Of a stretch of DNA of 64,000 nucleotides, positions 49,575 to 58,581 are shown piece after piece (the first letter of the stretch is position 1; each line of letters begins with the position of its first letter). The translations under genes and the position numbers were made by a program. The notes under the pieces were generated by a model, which searched no databases, was not told where the DNA came from, and saw nothing but the letters and a program-made list of their open reading frames with translations. The DNA lies in contig NZ_JAGGPB010000006.1 in NCBI RefSeq assembly GCF_018614055.1, forward strand, positions 124,001 through 188,000, given 5' to 3'. The DNA is from Streptomyces sp. ISL-98. Lineage in GTDB: Bacteria; Actinomycetota; Actinomycetes; Streptomycetales; Streptomycetaceae.

Positions 49575-50475
49575 TGACGACCGCCGTGCCCGCCGCGCAC
49601 AGCGCGTCGACCGCCGCGCGGATCGAGGGCCGCCGGTCGGCGTCCGCACGCCAGACGGCGTACACATGCCGCCGCATGGCGTGCCGCACCGGTACGACGC
49701 GGACCCGGTCCGGCACCGGCCCGCGCCCGAGCCGGGGCGCCACGCACACCCCGAGGCCCTCGGCGATCAGCGCGAGCTGGGTGGCGTGCTCCTCGGCGAC
49801 ATGCGCGATGCGAGGCTCGACGCCCTTGCCGCGCAGGGTGAACATCAGCCACTCGTGGCAGAACTCGCCCTCCGCCCAGGTGACCCAGTCGTCGTCGGCG
49901 AACTCCTCCAGGTCCACCGCGGTCCGGCCGGCCAGGGGGTGGTCGACGTGCATGGCGACGTCGGCGGGGTCGTGCAACAGCTCGCGCTTCGCGAGCCCTT
50001 CGGGCATGGAGAGCGGCCTGTTGTACCAGTCGAGTACGACGGCCACGTCGAAGTCGCCCCGCACGATGCCCCGTACAGACTCTGCGGGCTCCATCTCCCT
50101 CAGCTTCACCCTCAGTTGCGGGTGGTCGGTACGGAGCGTGGCGAGGGCCGAGGGCAGCAGGCCGCGGGCGGCCGTGGGGAACGCGGCGACGGCCAGATCG
50201 CCGACGACCCGGCCGCTCTGCGCCTCGATGTCGGCCTGGGCGAGTTCGACCTGGGAGAGGATGCGGGCCGCGTGATCGGCGAGCAGCCGTCCGGCGTCGG
50301 TGAGGCGGACGCCGCGGCCGCTCTTGGCGAGCAGCGGCTGACCGACCTCGCGCTCCAGCTTGGCCATCTGCTGGGAGACGGCGGAGGTCGTCACATGCAG
50401 GCCCTCGGCGGCGCCGCTGACCGAGCCGTGCCGCGCGAGGGCGTCGAGCGTACGAAGGCGCTCCAAATTCAACAT
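49570..50475 (-). CDS. LysR family transcriptional regulator
   Basis: 301-aa LysR regulator. Helix-turn-helix at residues 3-60 (LERLRTLDALARHGSVSGAAEGLHVTTSAVSQQMAKLEREVG), followed by the two-lobed ligand domain (GDLAVAAFPTAARGLLPSAL, and DFDVAVVLDWYN). Start ATG at 50475 follows the family pattern MLNLERL. Divergent from an EamA exporter, which it likely activates. Confidence 0.94.
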   Translation of the reverse strand: MLNLERLRTLDALARHGSVSGAAEGLHVTTSAVSQQMAKLEREVGQPLLAKSGRGVRLTDAGRLLADHAARILSQVELAQADIEAQSGRVVGDLAVAAFPTAARGLLPSALATLRTDHPQLRVKLREMEPAESVRGIVRGDFDVAVVLDWYNRPLSMPEGLAKRELLHDPADVAMHVDHPLAGRTAVDLEEFADDDWVTWAEGEFCHEWLMFTLRGKGVEPRIAHVAEEHATQLALIAEGLGVCVAPRLGRGPVPDRVRVVPVRHAMRRHVYAVWRADADRRPSIRAAVDALCAAGTAVVS

Positions 50476-50549
50476 GTAAGCAATGCTAAGCGATAGGCCG
50501 AACAAAATCTCGCTTGTACTAAGAGGTTGACTGGGTCAAGGTGAGCACC

Positions 50550-51560
50550 ATGAGCCCCGTCACCAGACCCAGCGCCGCGCCGGCCACCACCCCTGACGTC
50601 CCGCCCACGCCTGACGTCCCGCCCACGCCCGCCAGCCGCCGTCCCGCTCTCGACTGGCGCATCCGGTTCGCGGCGCTCTCGCTCATCTGGGGCTTCAGCT
50701 TTCTGTTCATCAAGGTCGGCACGCAGGCGTACGCACCCTTCCAAGTGACCCTGGGACGGCTCCTGTTCGGTACGGTCGTACTCGCCGTCGCGATGGCCGT
50801 GAAGCGGGTGGGGCTGCCCCGCGGCGCCCGCACCTGGGGCCATCTCGCCGTCGCCGCGTTCTTCCTCAACGCCCTGCCGTTCTCGCTCTTCGCCTACTCC
50901 GAGCTGACGATCCCCTCGACGCTCGCCGGCATCTGCAACGCCACCTCGCCGCTGTGGGGCATGGTGCTGTCGTTGGTCGCGTTCTCCGAGGACCGGCCGA
51001 CCCGCCGCCGCGTCGCCGGACTCGGCATCGGCTTCATCGGCGTACTGACCGTGCTCGGCGCCTGGCAGGGCTTCTCGGGCCTTGACTTCGGCGGTACGGC
51101 GATGGCGCTGCTGGCCTCCCTCAGCTACCCGGTCGGCTGGATCTATCTGCGGCGTACGCTCGGGGGCAGCGGCCACTCCGCCCTCTCCATGACCGGCGCG
51201 CAGCTTCTTCTCGGCACCGCCCAACTGGCCGTGGTGACACCGATGTTCACCACCCTGCCCAGCTCGTTCCCGGTCGTTCCGCTGCTCGCGGTGGTGGCTC
51301 TCGGCGCGCTCGGGACGGGGCTCGCCATGCTCATCCAGTACAACCTGGTCGCCGAGATCGGCCCGACCACCGCCCAGATGGTCACGTACTTCGTCCCCGT
51401 CATCGCGACGGCCGCGGGCGTCACGTTGCTGGGCGAGCACCTGAGCTGGAACACCCCGGTCGGCGCACTCATCGTCCTGGCCGGAGCCGCACTCACTCAG
51501 AGCCGCGGCCGGAGCCGCAGCCGAAGCCGGAGCGCCGGCAACCGGCAGCCTCAGTCGTAG
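50550..51560 (+). CDS. EamA/DMT family transporter
   Basis: 336-aa ten-helix exporter with two EamA repeats (AALSLIWGFSFLFIKVGTQAYAPFQVTLGRL and GTGLAMLIQYNLVAEIGPTTAQMVTYFVPVIATAAGVTLLGEHL). The N-terminal 30 residues contain a duplicated PDVPPT unit, and the tail is RSRSRSRS. ATG at 50550 has AAGG about 8 bases upstream. Divergent from LysR, so export is likely induced by an amino acid or similar ligand. Its last 10 bases overlap the converging MocR gene. Confidence 0.92.
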   Translation: MSPVTRPSAAPATTPDVPPTPDVPPTPASRRPALDWRIRFAALSLIWGFSFLFIKVGTQAYAPFQVTLGRLLFGTVVLAVAMAVKRVGLPRGARTWGHLAVAAFFLNALPFSLFAYSELTIPSTLAGICNATSPLWGMVLSLVAFSEDRPTRRRVAGLGIGFIGVLTVLGAWQGFSGLDFGGTAMALLASLSYPVGWIYLRRTLGGSGHSALSMTGAQLLLGTAQLAVVTPMFTTLPSSFPVVPLLAVVALGALGTGLAMLIQYNLVAEIGPTTAQMVTYFVPVIATAAGVTLLGEHLSWNTPVGALIVLAGAALTQSRGRSRSRSRSAGNRQPQS

Positions 51561-52885
51561 CGCCTGCCCGACGGCGCGGGACCGGCCGCCGAAGCGACGG
51601 CATCGGCGACGGGCCCGATGTCGTCCGCGGCCATGGCCGAGATGGTGAGGCGTACGCCGGGGGACGCGGACATCCGGAACCGCGCTCCTGGCGCGACGGC
51701 CCACCCTGCGTGCAGCAGCCTCGCCACCACCCCCGTCTCGTCCGCGACGGGCACCCACACGTTGAGGCCACTGCGCCCGTGCGCCTCGACCCCCCGCTCC
51801 GCCAGCGCCCGCACCAGCGCGTCCCGCCGCTCGCCGTACGCACGCGAGACGGCCCGGACATCCACCGCGCCCGTCACCCACAGGTCCACGACGGCGCGTT
51901 GCAACAGGCGGCTGACCCACCCGGGCCCGAGACGCTGACGGCCCATGACCCGGTCCACCGTGACCGGGTCGCCCGTCATCATGGCGAGGCGCAGATCCGG
52001 GCCGTACGCCTTCGCGACAGAGCGTACGAACACCCAGTGGTCCGTCACGCCCGCGAGCGGATGCACCGGCAGATCGACGATGCAGTGCCCGTGGTCGTCC
52101 TCGATGAGCAGCACCCCGGGATGCGCCGCGAGGACCGCGCGCAGCTCCTCGGCGCGCGCGCCGCTCACCGCCGCACCGGTCGGGTTCTGCGCCCGGTCCG
52201 TGACCACCATCGCGCGCGCCCCTCCCCGCAGTGCCCGCTCGACCTCACCGGGCAGCGGCCCGTCGTCGTCGAGCGCGACCGGTACGGCCCGCAGCCCCAG
52301 CGCCGGGATGAGGTCGAGCAGGGCGCCCCACCCCGGATCCTCGACTGCGACCGCGTCACCCGGTTTCAGGTGCGCCGCCAGTACGCGCTCGATCGCGTCC
52401 AGCGATCCCGAGGTGACGGCGACAGGGCCGCCCGGCACGCCGTCGGCGTCGAACGCGGCGCGCGCGAGCCGCGCGAACTCCGGGTCGACGGGGTCCTGTC
52501 CGTACAGCACGGGGCGCTCCGCGTTGTGCCGGGCCGCCGCCGCGAAGGCGTCGTGCAGCGGCGGCAGCAGCGCGGGATCGGGGTTCCCCTCGCTCAGGTC
52601 GCGCACGCCGGGCGGCACGTCGACCCGGATGGAGTCGCGCGCCGTACTGGCCGGGCGGGGCCGCACCCGGCTGCCGCGGCGGCCCGACGTCTCGATCACC
52701 CCGCGCTCGCGCAGGGTGCGGTACGCGGCCGCGACCGTATTGGGATTTACGCCGAGGTCACCCGCCAACTCCCGCATGGGTGGCAGTAGTTGACCGGGCT
52801 CCAGCTCCCCGGATCCCACCGCACGCTCCACGCTCGCGGCAATCTCCGATGCGCGGCGCCCACTGATCCGATACTCTCCTAGCAC
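51551..52885 (-). CDS. MocR-type regulator (GntR HTH fused to aminotransferase)
   Basis: 444-aa fusion: residues 1-75 are a GntR winged helix (ASEIAASVERAVGSGELEPGQLLPPMRELAGDLGVNPNTVAAAYRTL), the rest a class-I aminotransferase-fold domain with PLP-binding features: VVTDRAQNPTGAAVSG, and a lysine in VRSVAKAYGPDLRLAMM. MocR/PdxR proteins sense PLP or amino acids. Divergent from two FMN-type oxidase-fold genes, consistent with a vitamin B6-linked role. GTG at 52885 matches the family start (LGEYRISGRR). Confidence 0.9.
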   Translation of the reverse strand: MLGEYRISGRRASEIAASVERAVGSGELEPGQLLPPMRELAGDLGVNPNTVAAAYRTLRERGVIETSGRRGSRVRPRPASTARDSIRVDVPPGVRDLSEGNPDPALLPPLHDAFAAAARHNAERPVLYGQDPVDPEFARLARAAFDADGVPGGPVAVTSGSLDAIERVLAAHLKPGDAVAVEDPGWGALLDLIPALGLRAVPVALDDDGPLPGEVERALRGGARAMVVTDRAQNPTGAAVSGARAEELRAVLAAHPGVLLIEDDHGHCIVDLPVHPLAGVTDHWVFVRSVAKAYGPDLRLAMMTGDPVTVDRVMGRQRLGPGWVSRLLQRAVVDLWVTGAVDVRAVSRAYGERRDALVRALAERGVEAHGRSGLNVWVPVADETGVVARLLHAGWAVAPGARFRMSASPGVRLTISAMAADDIGPVADAVASAAGPAPSGRRYD

Positions 52886-52910
52886 AAAGCACACTATGCA
52901 CTAATACAAT
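52882..52910. promoter_or_regulatory. MocR / PPOX divergent control region
   Basis: A 36-base intergenic stretch with repeated half-sites: GCACAAAGCAC, then a pair related to TAGTGCA / TAGTGTG on the minus strand. TACAAT at 52905-52910 is a likely -10 for the plus-strand gene. MocR regulators are known to bind such direct or inverted repeats. Confidence 0.5.
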
Positions 52911-52920
52911 GGAGAACGCA

Positions 52921-53601
52921 ATGCAGGACACCGCCACGCCGGACCCCACCACCTCGTACGCGCCTTCCGAGCGCACCGTCCCGACCCGTTCCCGGGAACG
53001 GGCCTCGTACGACCGCGATCTGGTGCACGCGATCCTCGACGAGGGCTACGTCTGCCACCTCGGCTTCGTCCGCGACGGCGCCCCCGTCGTTCTCCCCACC
53101 CTCTACGGGCGCATCGGCGAGCGCCTCTACGTGCACGGCTCCACGGGGTCCCGCCCGCTGCGCATGACGGGCCAGAGCGACCCCGGCCTCGCCGTCTGCC
53201 TCACGGTCACCCACGTCGACGGCCTGGTCCTGGCCCGCTCGGCCTTCCACCACTCCATCAACTACCGGTCCGTGGTGGTCCACGGCATCGCTCACCAGGT
53301 CATCGACGAGGAGGAGCGGCGCAGGGCGCTCGACGCCCTCGTCGACCATGTCGTCCCCGGCCGCTCCTACGACTCGCGCCCGGCCAACGCCAAGGAGCTC
53401 GCCGCGACCGCTGTGATCCGCCTCGACCTGGAGGAGGTCTCCGCCAAGGTCCGCACGGGCGGCCCCAACGACGAGCCCGAGGACGCCTCGCTGCCCCACT
53501 GGACGGGCGTGGTCCCGCTCGTCCGCGGATACGGAGCCCCGATTCCGGCAGACGACCTGGACCCGGCCGTCGTCCTCCCCGACTACCTCACCACCCTCTG
53601 A
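52921..53601 (+). CDS. PPOX-class flavin-binding protein
   Basis: 226-aa split-barrel FMN protein of the pyridoxamine 5-phosphate oxidase-like (NimA-type) family. ILDEGYVCHLGFVRDGAPVVLPTLYGRIGERLYVHGSTGSRPLRM is diagnostic, then VTHVDGLVLARSAFHHSINYRSVVVHG. GGAG lies 6 bases before the ATG at 52921. It is the first of two genes divergent from MocR; PaiB follows 10 bases later. Probably a reductase or flavin-dependent detoxifier. Confidence 0.9.
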   Translation: MQDTATPDPTTSYAPSERTVPTRSRERASYDRDLVHAILDEGYVCHLGFVRDGAPVVLPTLYGRIGERLYVHGSTGSRPLRMTGQSDPGLAVCLTVTHVDGLVLARSAFHHSINYRSVVVHGIAHQVIDEEERRRALDALVDHVVPGRSYDSRPANAKELAATAVIRLDLEEVSAKVRTGGPNDEPEDASLPHWTGVVPLVRGYGAPIPADDLDPAVVLPDYLTTL

Positions 53602-53610
53602 GGAGCTCCC

Positions 53611-54249
53611 GTGCTGATCCACCCGTGGGACGCGCCGCAGAGCGACAGCGAGTGGCAGCAGTGGCTCGCCACCCACGACTTCGGCCAGCTGGCGGTCAAC
53701 GGTCTGCCGGGCGAGGCGCCGTACGTCCAGCCCACACATTTCGTGTACGACGCCGAACGCGGACGGTACGGCGAGATCCTCACGCACCTGGCCCGCCCGA
53801 ACCTGCTGTGGAAGGCCGTCGAGGCGGATCCGCACGTCCTGCTGAGCGTCGTGGACGACTACGCGTACATACCCGGCCCTTGGCAGGCACCGACGGACAC
53901 CCCTCCCGAGCACGGCGTGCCCACCAGCTTCTATGCCGCCGTTCAACTGCGCTGCAGGGCATACGTCGTGGACGACCCGGCGGAGAAGGCTGACCTGCTG
54001 AACCGCCAGGTCGGCCACTTCCAGCCTGAGGGCGGTTCGGCCGCCGCCGCCGTCGGCGAGGCACCGTACGGCCGCATGCTGTCGGGCATTCGCGGCCTGC
54101 GCCTCGAAGTGACGGAAATCCGGGCCAAGTTCAAGTACGGCAGCCACAAACCGGAGGATGTCCAGGACCGAACGGCAGCGGGCCTGGCGGGGCGCGGGGC
54201 CCCGCACGACGCGGCGGCCCACACCCACCACCTGCGCCGCCGCACCTAG
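53611..54249 (+). CDS. paiB: PaiB-like FMN-binding negative regulator
   Basis: 212-aa FMN-binding protein of the PaiB family. PYVQPTHFVYDAERGRYGEILTHLARPNLLWKAVEADPHVLLSVVDDYAYIPG and FKYGSHKPEDV are the family hallmarks. In Bacillus PaiB affects protease and sporulation genes, but PaiB proteins may really be flavin enzymes. Start GTG at 53611 has GAGGAG upstream. It shares an operon with the PPOX gene. Confidence 0.9.
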   Translation: MLIHPWDAPQSDSEWQQWLATHDFGQLAVNGLPGEAPYVQPTHFVYDAERGRYGEILTHLARPNLLWKAVEADPHVLLSVVDDYAYIPGPWQAPTDTPPEHGVPTSFYAAVQLRCRAYVVDDPAEKADLLNRQVGHFQPEGGSAAAAVGEAPYGRMLSGIRGLRLEVTEIRAKFKYGSHKPEDVQDRTAAGLAGRGAPHDAAAHTHHLRRRT

Positions 54250-54271
54250 ACACGTACTTTTTCCCGTTTCT

Positions 54272-54309
54272 GGGAGGGGGCGGGGTGGAAAGCCCCCCAC
54301 CCCCTCCCA
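54272..54309. terminator. Bidirectional terminator hairpin
   Basis: GGGAGGGGGCGGGGTGG pairs imperfectly with CCCCCCACCCCCTCCC across a short AAAG loop. It sits between the convergent stops of paiB and the EamA gene and should end both transcripts. Confidence 0.75.
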
Positions 54310-54319
54310 TCGGAACCAC

Positions 54320-55303
54320 CTACGCGGGAACCGCCGCCGCCCTACGGCCGACCGCCGCGATCCGCGCCTCGGCAACCGCAAGTCCCGCCACGGCCGCGAG
54401 CAGCAGCAACGTCCCCACCACAGTGGCCACCGTCAGCCGCTCCCCCAGCAGGGCAACCGCGATGACCGCCGCACTCACCGGCTCCAGCAGCATGATCACC
54501 GAGACGGTCGCCGACCGTACGACGGCTGCTCCCGCGAAGTACAGGGCGTACGCGAGAGCCGTCGGCACCGCCGCCACGTACACCAGCAGCCACACCACCC
54601 GCGCGAGTTCCGCGCTGTGCGGCAGCAGCCCTTCGGCGACCGCGAGCGGCAGCAACCCGACCGACCCCACACCGAAGGCCCACGCGGTCGTCGAGATCGG
54701 GTCGCCTCCGCCACCGTCACGCCCCAACCGCCGCGTCAGCAGAGTGATGGCCGCATAACCCGCCGCCGAAAGCAGCGCGAGGGCGATGCCCGCAGGGCGT
54801 ACAGTTCCGCTGTCGTTCCCCAGCACCAGCACGCCGAGACCGACGAGCGCGCCGGTCACGGTCACGATGCCGCCGCGCCCCAGCCGCTCCCCCATGGTCA
54901 GCCACGCACCGAGCGCGATCAGGACAGGCCCGGCCCCCAGGGTGACGACGGTGCCGACCGCGAGGCCTGTCGCCTGGACAGCCGCGAAGTAGGCGCTCTG
55001 GAAGACGGTGAGCCCGATGCCGGTGACGAGGATGCGCACAACCCGCCGCCTGCGCGGCTCGGGCTCGGCGGACACGGCGGCCGCCGTACGCCGTCGATGC
55101 CACCCCACCACACACGCGGGCAGCAGCAACAGAAGCCCACCGGCGCAACGCCAGAAGGACAGCGACAGAGGACCGAGATCGCTGATGAGGAACACCATGG
55201 AGGCAGCCGCCCCAGCGGTGCCCCAGGCAACTCCGGCAAAGATCAGACAGAGCAGGCCGCGCCCGGTGGGCAGGCCGGTGGGCACAAAAGAATGATCCGA
55301 CAC
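54320..55303 (-). CDS. EamA/DMT family transporter
   Basis: 327-aa ten-helix exporter ([67 protein letters not shown]). GTG at 55303 has GGAG 7 bases upstream. A second EamA gene starts about 1.2 kb further on the same strand. Substrate unknown. Confidence 0.92.
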   Translation of the reverse strand: MSDHSFVPTGLPTGRGLLCLIFAGVAWGTAGAAASMVFLISDLGPLSLSFWRCAGGLLLLLPACVVGWHRRRTAAAVSAEPEPRRRRVVRILVTGIGLTVFQSAYFAAVQATGLAVGTVVTLGAGPVLIALGAWLTMGERLGRGGIVTVTGALVGLGVLVLGNDSGTVRPAGIALALLSAAGYAAITLLTRRLGRDGGGGDPISTTAWAFGVGSVGLLPLAVAEGLLPHSAELARVVWLLVYVAAVPTALAYALYFAGAAVVRSATVSVIMLLEPVSAAVIAVALLGERLTVATVVGTLLLLAAVAGLAVAEARIAAVGRRAAAVPA

Positions 55304-55463
55304 GTGACTTCTCCGCGTGAAGACGGGACTGGTGGTCGCTCGGCTCCGCACGCGGGCAGCGACGAACCGCTCGGGGACTGCCCGAGCCCGGTCTTCGTCT
55401 TCGGCAAGCCGCCCGCGTTACGCGGCAGGAGGCGGAAGCACAGTCATAGGCATGGTCGTGACC

Positions 55464-56498
55464 CTACGGCGCGGTCCGCCCGGCGGCCAACTTTCCGTCC
55501 GCGTCCGGGAGAGCAGCCGCACCGGCGGACTCACCGGCAACAGGCCGATTCGGACCCTTGGGTCCCTCGGGCCCCTTCTGCGTCTTCGGCGCCTTGGGCG
55601 CGGACGACTGAGCGATAAAGGCGCCGATGAGCACGACCGCCCCACCGAGAATCTGCGGCGCCGAAAGATGCTCGCGCAGCAGTACCCACGCCAGCACGGT
55701 CGCGATGACCGCCTCCAGACACGCGACCACCCCCGCCACCTGCGGCGACAGCCTCCGTACGGACACCACCCCGGTGACGTACGCGACGACGGTGGCGATC
55801 AGCACGATCCAGCCCAGCAGCAGCGCGGCCGGCACCTCGGTCCCGCCCATGTCCGCGCTTCCGGCGAGCAGCGACCAGTCCATGCCCCACGGCCGCGCGA
55901 CGACGGTGAGCACCGCGGCGCCGATGAGCAGTCCGTACGCGATGACGCCGAGCGGATCAGCCGCGTCCTCGCCGGAGCTGCCCTGGTCGGACAGGACGAA
56001 GTAGCCGACCTGGCAGCAGGCCGCGCCGAGTGCGAGCAGCAGGCCGAGGGCGTCGAAGCTCAGCCCGGCCCAGACTTCGACGACACACGCGAGGCCGCCG
56101 ACCGCCAGGACAACGCCGACGGCGGCGGCGCGCGTCACCGGCCTGCGCTGCACGAAACGCACCCACCCCAGCACCAGCGCGGGGGCGAGGTATTCGACAA
56201 GCAGGGCGACGCCGACGGGGATCCGGGATATGGAAGCGAAGTAGAACGCCTGCACGCCGGCGACCGCGAGGAGGCCGAACCCGGCGAGCAGAGCTGGTTT
56301 ACGGCGCAGCAGCGTACGGTGGCGCCAGGCCACGGGCAGCATGACGAGGGCGGCACCGGTCACCCGGAGCCACACCACGTGCAGCGGGTCGAGCCCCGCT
56401 TCGATCAGCGGCTTGGCCGCTACACCTGAACCACCGAATGCGAACGCCGACGCCAGGGCAAGTCCCAGGCCGGCGCTCTTTCCCTGAGACGCGTGCAT
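55464..56498 (-). CDS. EamA/DMT family transporter
   Basis: 344-aa ten-helix exporter (LGLALASAFAFGGSGVAAKPLIEAGLDPLHVVWLRVTG; SVRRLSPQVAGVVACLEAVIATVLAWVLLREHL). The C-terminal tail is Lys/Pro-rich (APKAPKTQKGPEGPKGPNRP). ATG at 56498 chosen; a GTG at 56504 is possible. It is the third EamA member in about 6 kb, and the fourth in the window. Confidence 0.9.
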   Translation of the reverse strand: MHASQGKSAGLGLALASAFAFGGSGVAAKPLIEAGLDPLHVVWLRVTGAALVMLPVAWRHRTLLRRKPALLAGFGLLAVAGVQAFYFASISRIPVGVALLVEYLAPALVLGWVRFVQRRPVTRAAAVGVVLAVGGLACVVEVWAGLSFDALGLLLALGAACCQVGYFVLSDQGSSGEDAADPLGVIAYGLLIGAAVLTVVARPWGMDWSLLAGSADMGGTEVPAALLLGWIVLIATVVAYVTGVVSVRRLSPQVAGVVACLEAVIATVLAWVLLREHLSAPQILGGAVVLIGAFIAQSSAPKAPKTQKGPEGPKGPNRPVAGESAGAAALPDADGKLAAGRTAP

Positions 56499-56538
56499 CG
56501 GCACATCATGCCAGTTGCCGTCAGGAGCGACACCCCTG

Positions 56539-57129
56539 TCACACCTGTCGAGATTCGCCCTGCAGGCGCCCGGCCAGCGACTCCGTGTCCACGCCTGCCC
56601 GCTGGAGCACCTCGACCGCCCGGCAGTCCCGGTCCGCGGCGAGTACGGCAAGGAGATCGAGCCCGCAGGCACGCTGATCGCCGCGCGACGCGGCGCGCTC
56701 CAGGGCGCCTTCCATGGCACTGACGGCGGCAGGCGACCATCCGGCGACACCCGCCGCCCCCGCCGCCTCGCACATCACCGGCACCGCGCCGGAGTCCTCC
56801 ACCGTCCCCTGCCAGCGCAGCCCGTAGCCGATGCTGCGCTGGACGAGATAGCCGAGCACCCTGGCGACCTGCGGGGGGCCGTCGAACGCGGCCCTGACGT
56901 CGGGGTCGGTCTCGATCACCGAGTGCAGCAGATGTGCGGTGTCGATCTGCCGGTCGCCGTCCCGCAACGCCCGTCGGCGCGCGCCCGCGACCACCGAGGC
57001 GAGCTCCGCGGTGAGCCTCGCTTCGATTTCAGCTCGGACGTCTGCACAGCTGTCTGCACGGCTGTCTGCACGGCTGTCCGGTCGGTTCGCGGCAGGCTGC
57101 TGGGGAGCCCGCGGGGTACGGCTTTGCAC
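56539..57129 (-). CDS. Clp N-domain protein
   Basis: 196-aa protein with a Clp repeat (ClpA/C N-terminal) domain but no ATPase. RALRDGDRQIDTAHLLHSVIETDPDVRAAF and SPAAVSAMEGALERAASRGDQRACGLDLLAVLAADRDCRAVEVLQRAGVDTESL are the two halves. It could act as an adaptor or decoy that delivers proteins to Clp. The N-terminus holds a tandem RADSRADSCAD repeat. GTG at 57129 is the start I infer. Confidence 0.82.
   Translation of the reverse strand: MQSRTPRAPQQPAANRPDSRADSRADSCADVRAEIEARLTAELASVVAGARRRALRDGDRQIDTAHLLHSVIETDPDVRAAFDGPPQVARVLGYLVQRSIGYGLRWQGTVEDSGAVPVMCEAAGAAGVAGWSPAAVSAMEGALERAASRGDQRACGLDLLAVLAADRDCRAVEVLQRAGVDTESLAGRLQGESRQV
57043..57086 (-). repeat. 12-bp coding tandem repeat
   Basis: Three near-identical units GGCTGTCTGCAC, with one degenerate copy at the edge, encode RADS-like repeats in the Clp N-domain protein. 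Likely produced by slippage. Confidence 0.75.
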
Positions 57130-57452
57130 ACTCCCACCCCATCAGGCACCGGCGGCTGAAGCATCCCCGCGGGGAAGCATTCGCACATCCCACCGGAGTT
57201 GGGCAACCCCGCCCGGGCCCTCCTCCTTGCGGATGAGATCCGGATTTTCTCCCCCAGGGGCGCGCGCCGCCTTGCCCTGCGCCCCACGCGCAACCACGGC
57301 TCCCTCCCCCTCCTCCCCTCCGGACAACACCACGCGCCCCTCGGGAGCCGGGAGGGGAGGCCCATCGCCAGATCTGACGGTTCATCAGTATTGAATGTTC
57401 CGCCCCTTACCGCTACGTTCCGCGACACGAGCCGACGAGAAGGGGTGGTCGC
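57130..57452. other. Intergenic region with no convincing gene
   Basis: Holds the divergent upstream regions of the Clp-N and SRPBCC genes. The left half is G/C-skewed with short G-runs and short inverted repeats; the right edge, around 57385-57420, is more AT-rich and probably contains the SRPBCC promoter. I see no credible reading frame. Confidence 0.5.
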
Positions 57453-57881
57453 ATGGCCGAAGCCAGCGCGGAAGCACGCATCGGGGCACCGGCCGAGAAG
57501 ATCTGGGCGCAGCTGACGGACTTCGCGGCGTACGGCCAGTGGAACGCCACCCACACCAGCTTCCCCAAGGGCGGCCCCGCGGTGCTCGAGGTCTCGGCGA
57601 CGTACGAGGAGAACATGAAGCTCATGGGCTTCCCCGCCGAGGTGACCTGGACGGTCGAGGAACTGGAGCCGGCCCGGCTGCTCGCCACCAAGGGCAAAGG
57701 CCCGATGGGCGTCAACCTCGCCATGCGCTACTCGCTGACTCCCGACGGCGACGCGACCCGGGTCCGTATCGACGGCGAGTTCACCGGCGCCGCCGTATCG
57801 CTGATGGCGGGCAAGCTCAAGGACTCCGCGGGTGCTGCCCTGACCGAGTCGCTGCGCAAACTCGACGGCCTGGTCACCTGA
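57453..57881 (+). CDS. SRPBCC / CoxG-like polyketide-cyclase-fold protein
   Basis: 142-aa helix-grip protein. ARIGAPAEKIWAQLTDFAAYGQWNATHTSFP is the typical start and VRIDGEFTGAAVSLMAGKLKDSAGAALTESLRKLDGLV the C-terminal helix. These bind hydrophobic ligands or act as cyclases. Specific role unknown. It ends in a strong hairpin and converges on padR. Confidence 0.9.
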   Translation: MAEASAEARIGAPAEKIWAQLTDFAAYGQWNATHTSFPKGGPAVLEVSATYEENMKLMGFPAEVTWTVEELEPARLLATKGKGPMGVNLAMRYSLTPDGDATRVRIDGEFTGAAVSLMAGKLKDSAGAALTESLRKLDGLVT

Positions 57882-57889
57882 CCGCACGA

Positions 57890-57928
57890 CGACGGCGCCC
57901 CGCGGACGATGTCCGCGGGGCGCCGTCG
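57890..57928. terminator. Perfect 18-bp bidirectional terminator
   Basis: Arms 57890-57907 and 57911-57928 are perfectly complementary over 18 bp with a 3-base loop, mostly G and C. It lies between the convergent stops of the SRPBCC and PadR genes and should end both. Confidence 0.9.
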
Positions 57929-57942
57929 CGCAATCTGCCGGT

Positions 57943-58530
57943 TCAGTGTTCGTCGGCAAGGATGAGATAGAGCTTCTTGCGGGACTCGTTGATGACCGCG
58001 AGCGCCTTCTGCCGCTGCTCGGCGGAGCCGGTCTTCCAGACCTGGCCGAACGCTTCCATCAGACCGAAACCGGCCTGCCGGATCTCATTCATCGACTCCC
58101 AGTCGACGCCGCGCCCCGCCTCCTCCCACGGAGCCTGCGGCCCCGCTTCGGCCTCGGTGCGCCCGGCGTCGGTGAGCGTGAACAGCTTCTTGCCGCCCTC
58201 GCTCTCACTGACGATCAGGCCTTCGTCCTCCAGCAGCTGGAGCGTCGGGTAGACCGAACCGGGACTGGGCCGCCAGGCCCCGCCGCTGCGCTCGCCGATC
58301 TCCTGAATCATCTCGTAACCGTGCATGGGCCGGCCCGTCAGCAACGCCAGGATCGACGCGCGTACGTCGCCGCGCCTCGCCCTGCCGCGGGGCCCGCCCC
58401 GGCCGCGCCCGCCGCCACCCCAGGGCCCGCCGAACGGCGGTCCGAACGGGCCGAAGGCGGCACGCCGCCCCTCCGAGTCACCCCGACCGCGATGGCCGGG
58501 CCCGCAGTCCCCATGTCCATGTGAACGCAT
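57943..58530 (-). CDS. PadR family transcriptional regulator
   Basis: 195-aa PadR-type winged-helix regulator. The N-terminus is a glycine-rich disordered stretch (GPWGGGGRGRGGPRG), then the DNA-binding domain: VRASILALLTGRPMHGYEMIQEIGERSGGAWRPSPGSVYPTLQLLEDEGLI and the C-terminal dimer helix. ATG at 58530 has GGAG 7 bases upstream. A palindrome CGATATATCG lies at 58572-58581, its likely operator. It is divergent from phzF. Confidence 0.92.
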   Translation of the reverse strand: MRSHGHGDCGPGHRGRGDSEGRRAAFGPFGPPFGGPWGGGGRGRGGPRGRARRGDVRASILALLTGRPMHGYEMIQEIGERSGGAWRPSPGSVYPTLQLLEDEGLIVSESEGGKKLFTLTDAGRTEAEAGPQAPWEEAGRGVDWESMNEIRQAGFGLMEAFGQVWKTGSAEQRQKALAVINESRKKLYLILADEH

Positions 58531-58571
58531 CACTACGCTCCTTCCATCGTTGATCTGTCGCGATGCGTCAA

Positions 58572-58581
58572 CGATATATCG
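58572..58581. promoter_or_regulatory. PadR-type palindrome CGATATATCG
   Basis: A perfect 10-bp AT-centred palindrome 42 bases upstream of padR. Sites rich in ATAT are typical for PadR proteins, so autoregulation is likely; effects on phzF are possible. Confidence 0.6.

Noticed and set aside
57029-57385. Glycine/arginine-rich minus-strand frame upstream of the Clp N-domain gene
   Set aside because: Composition is that of random GC-rich sequence and it partly overlaps the Clp-N gene in another frame.
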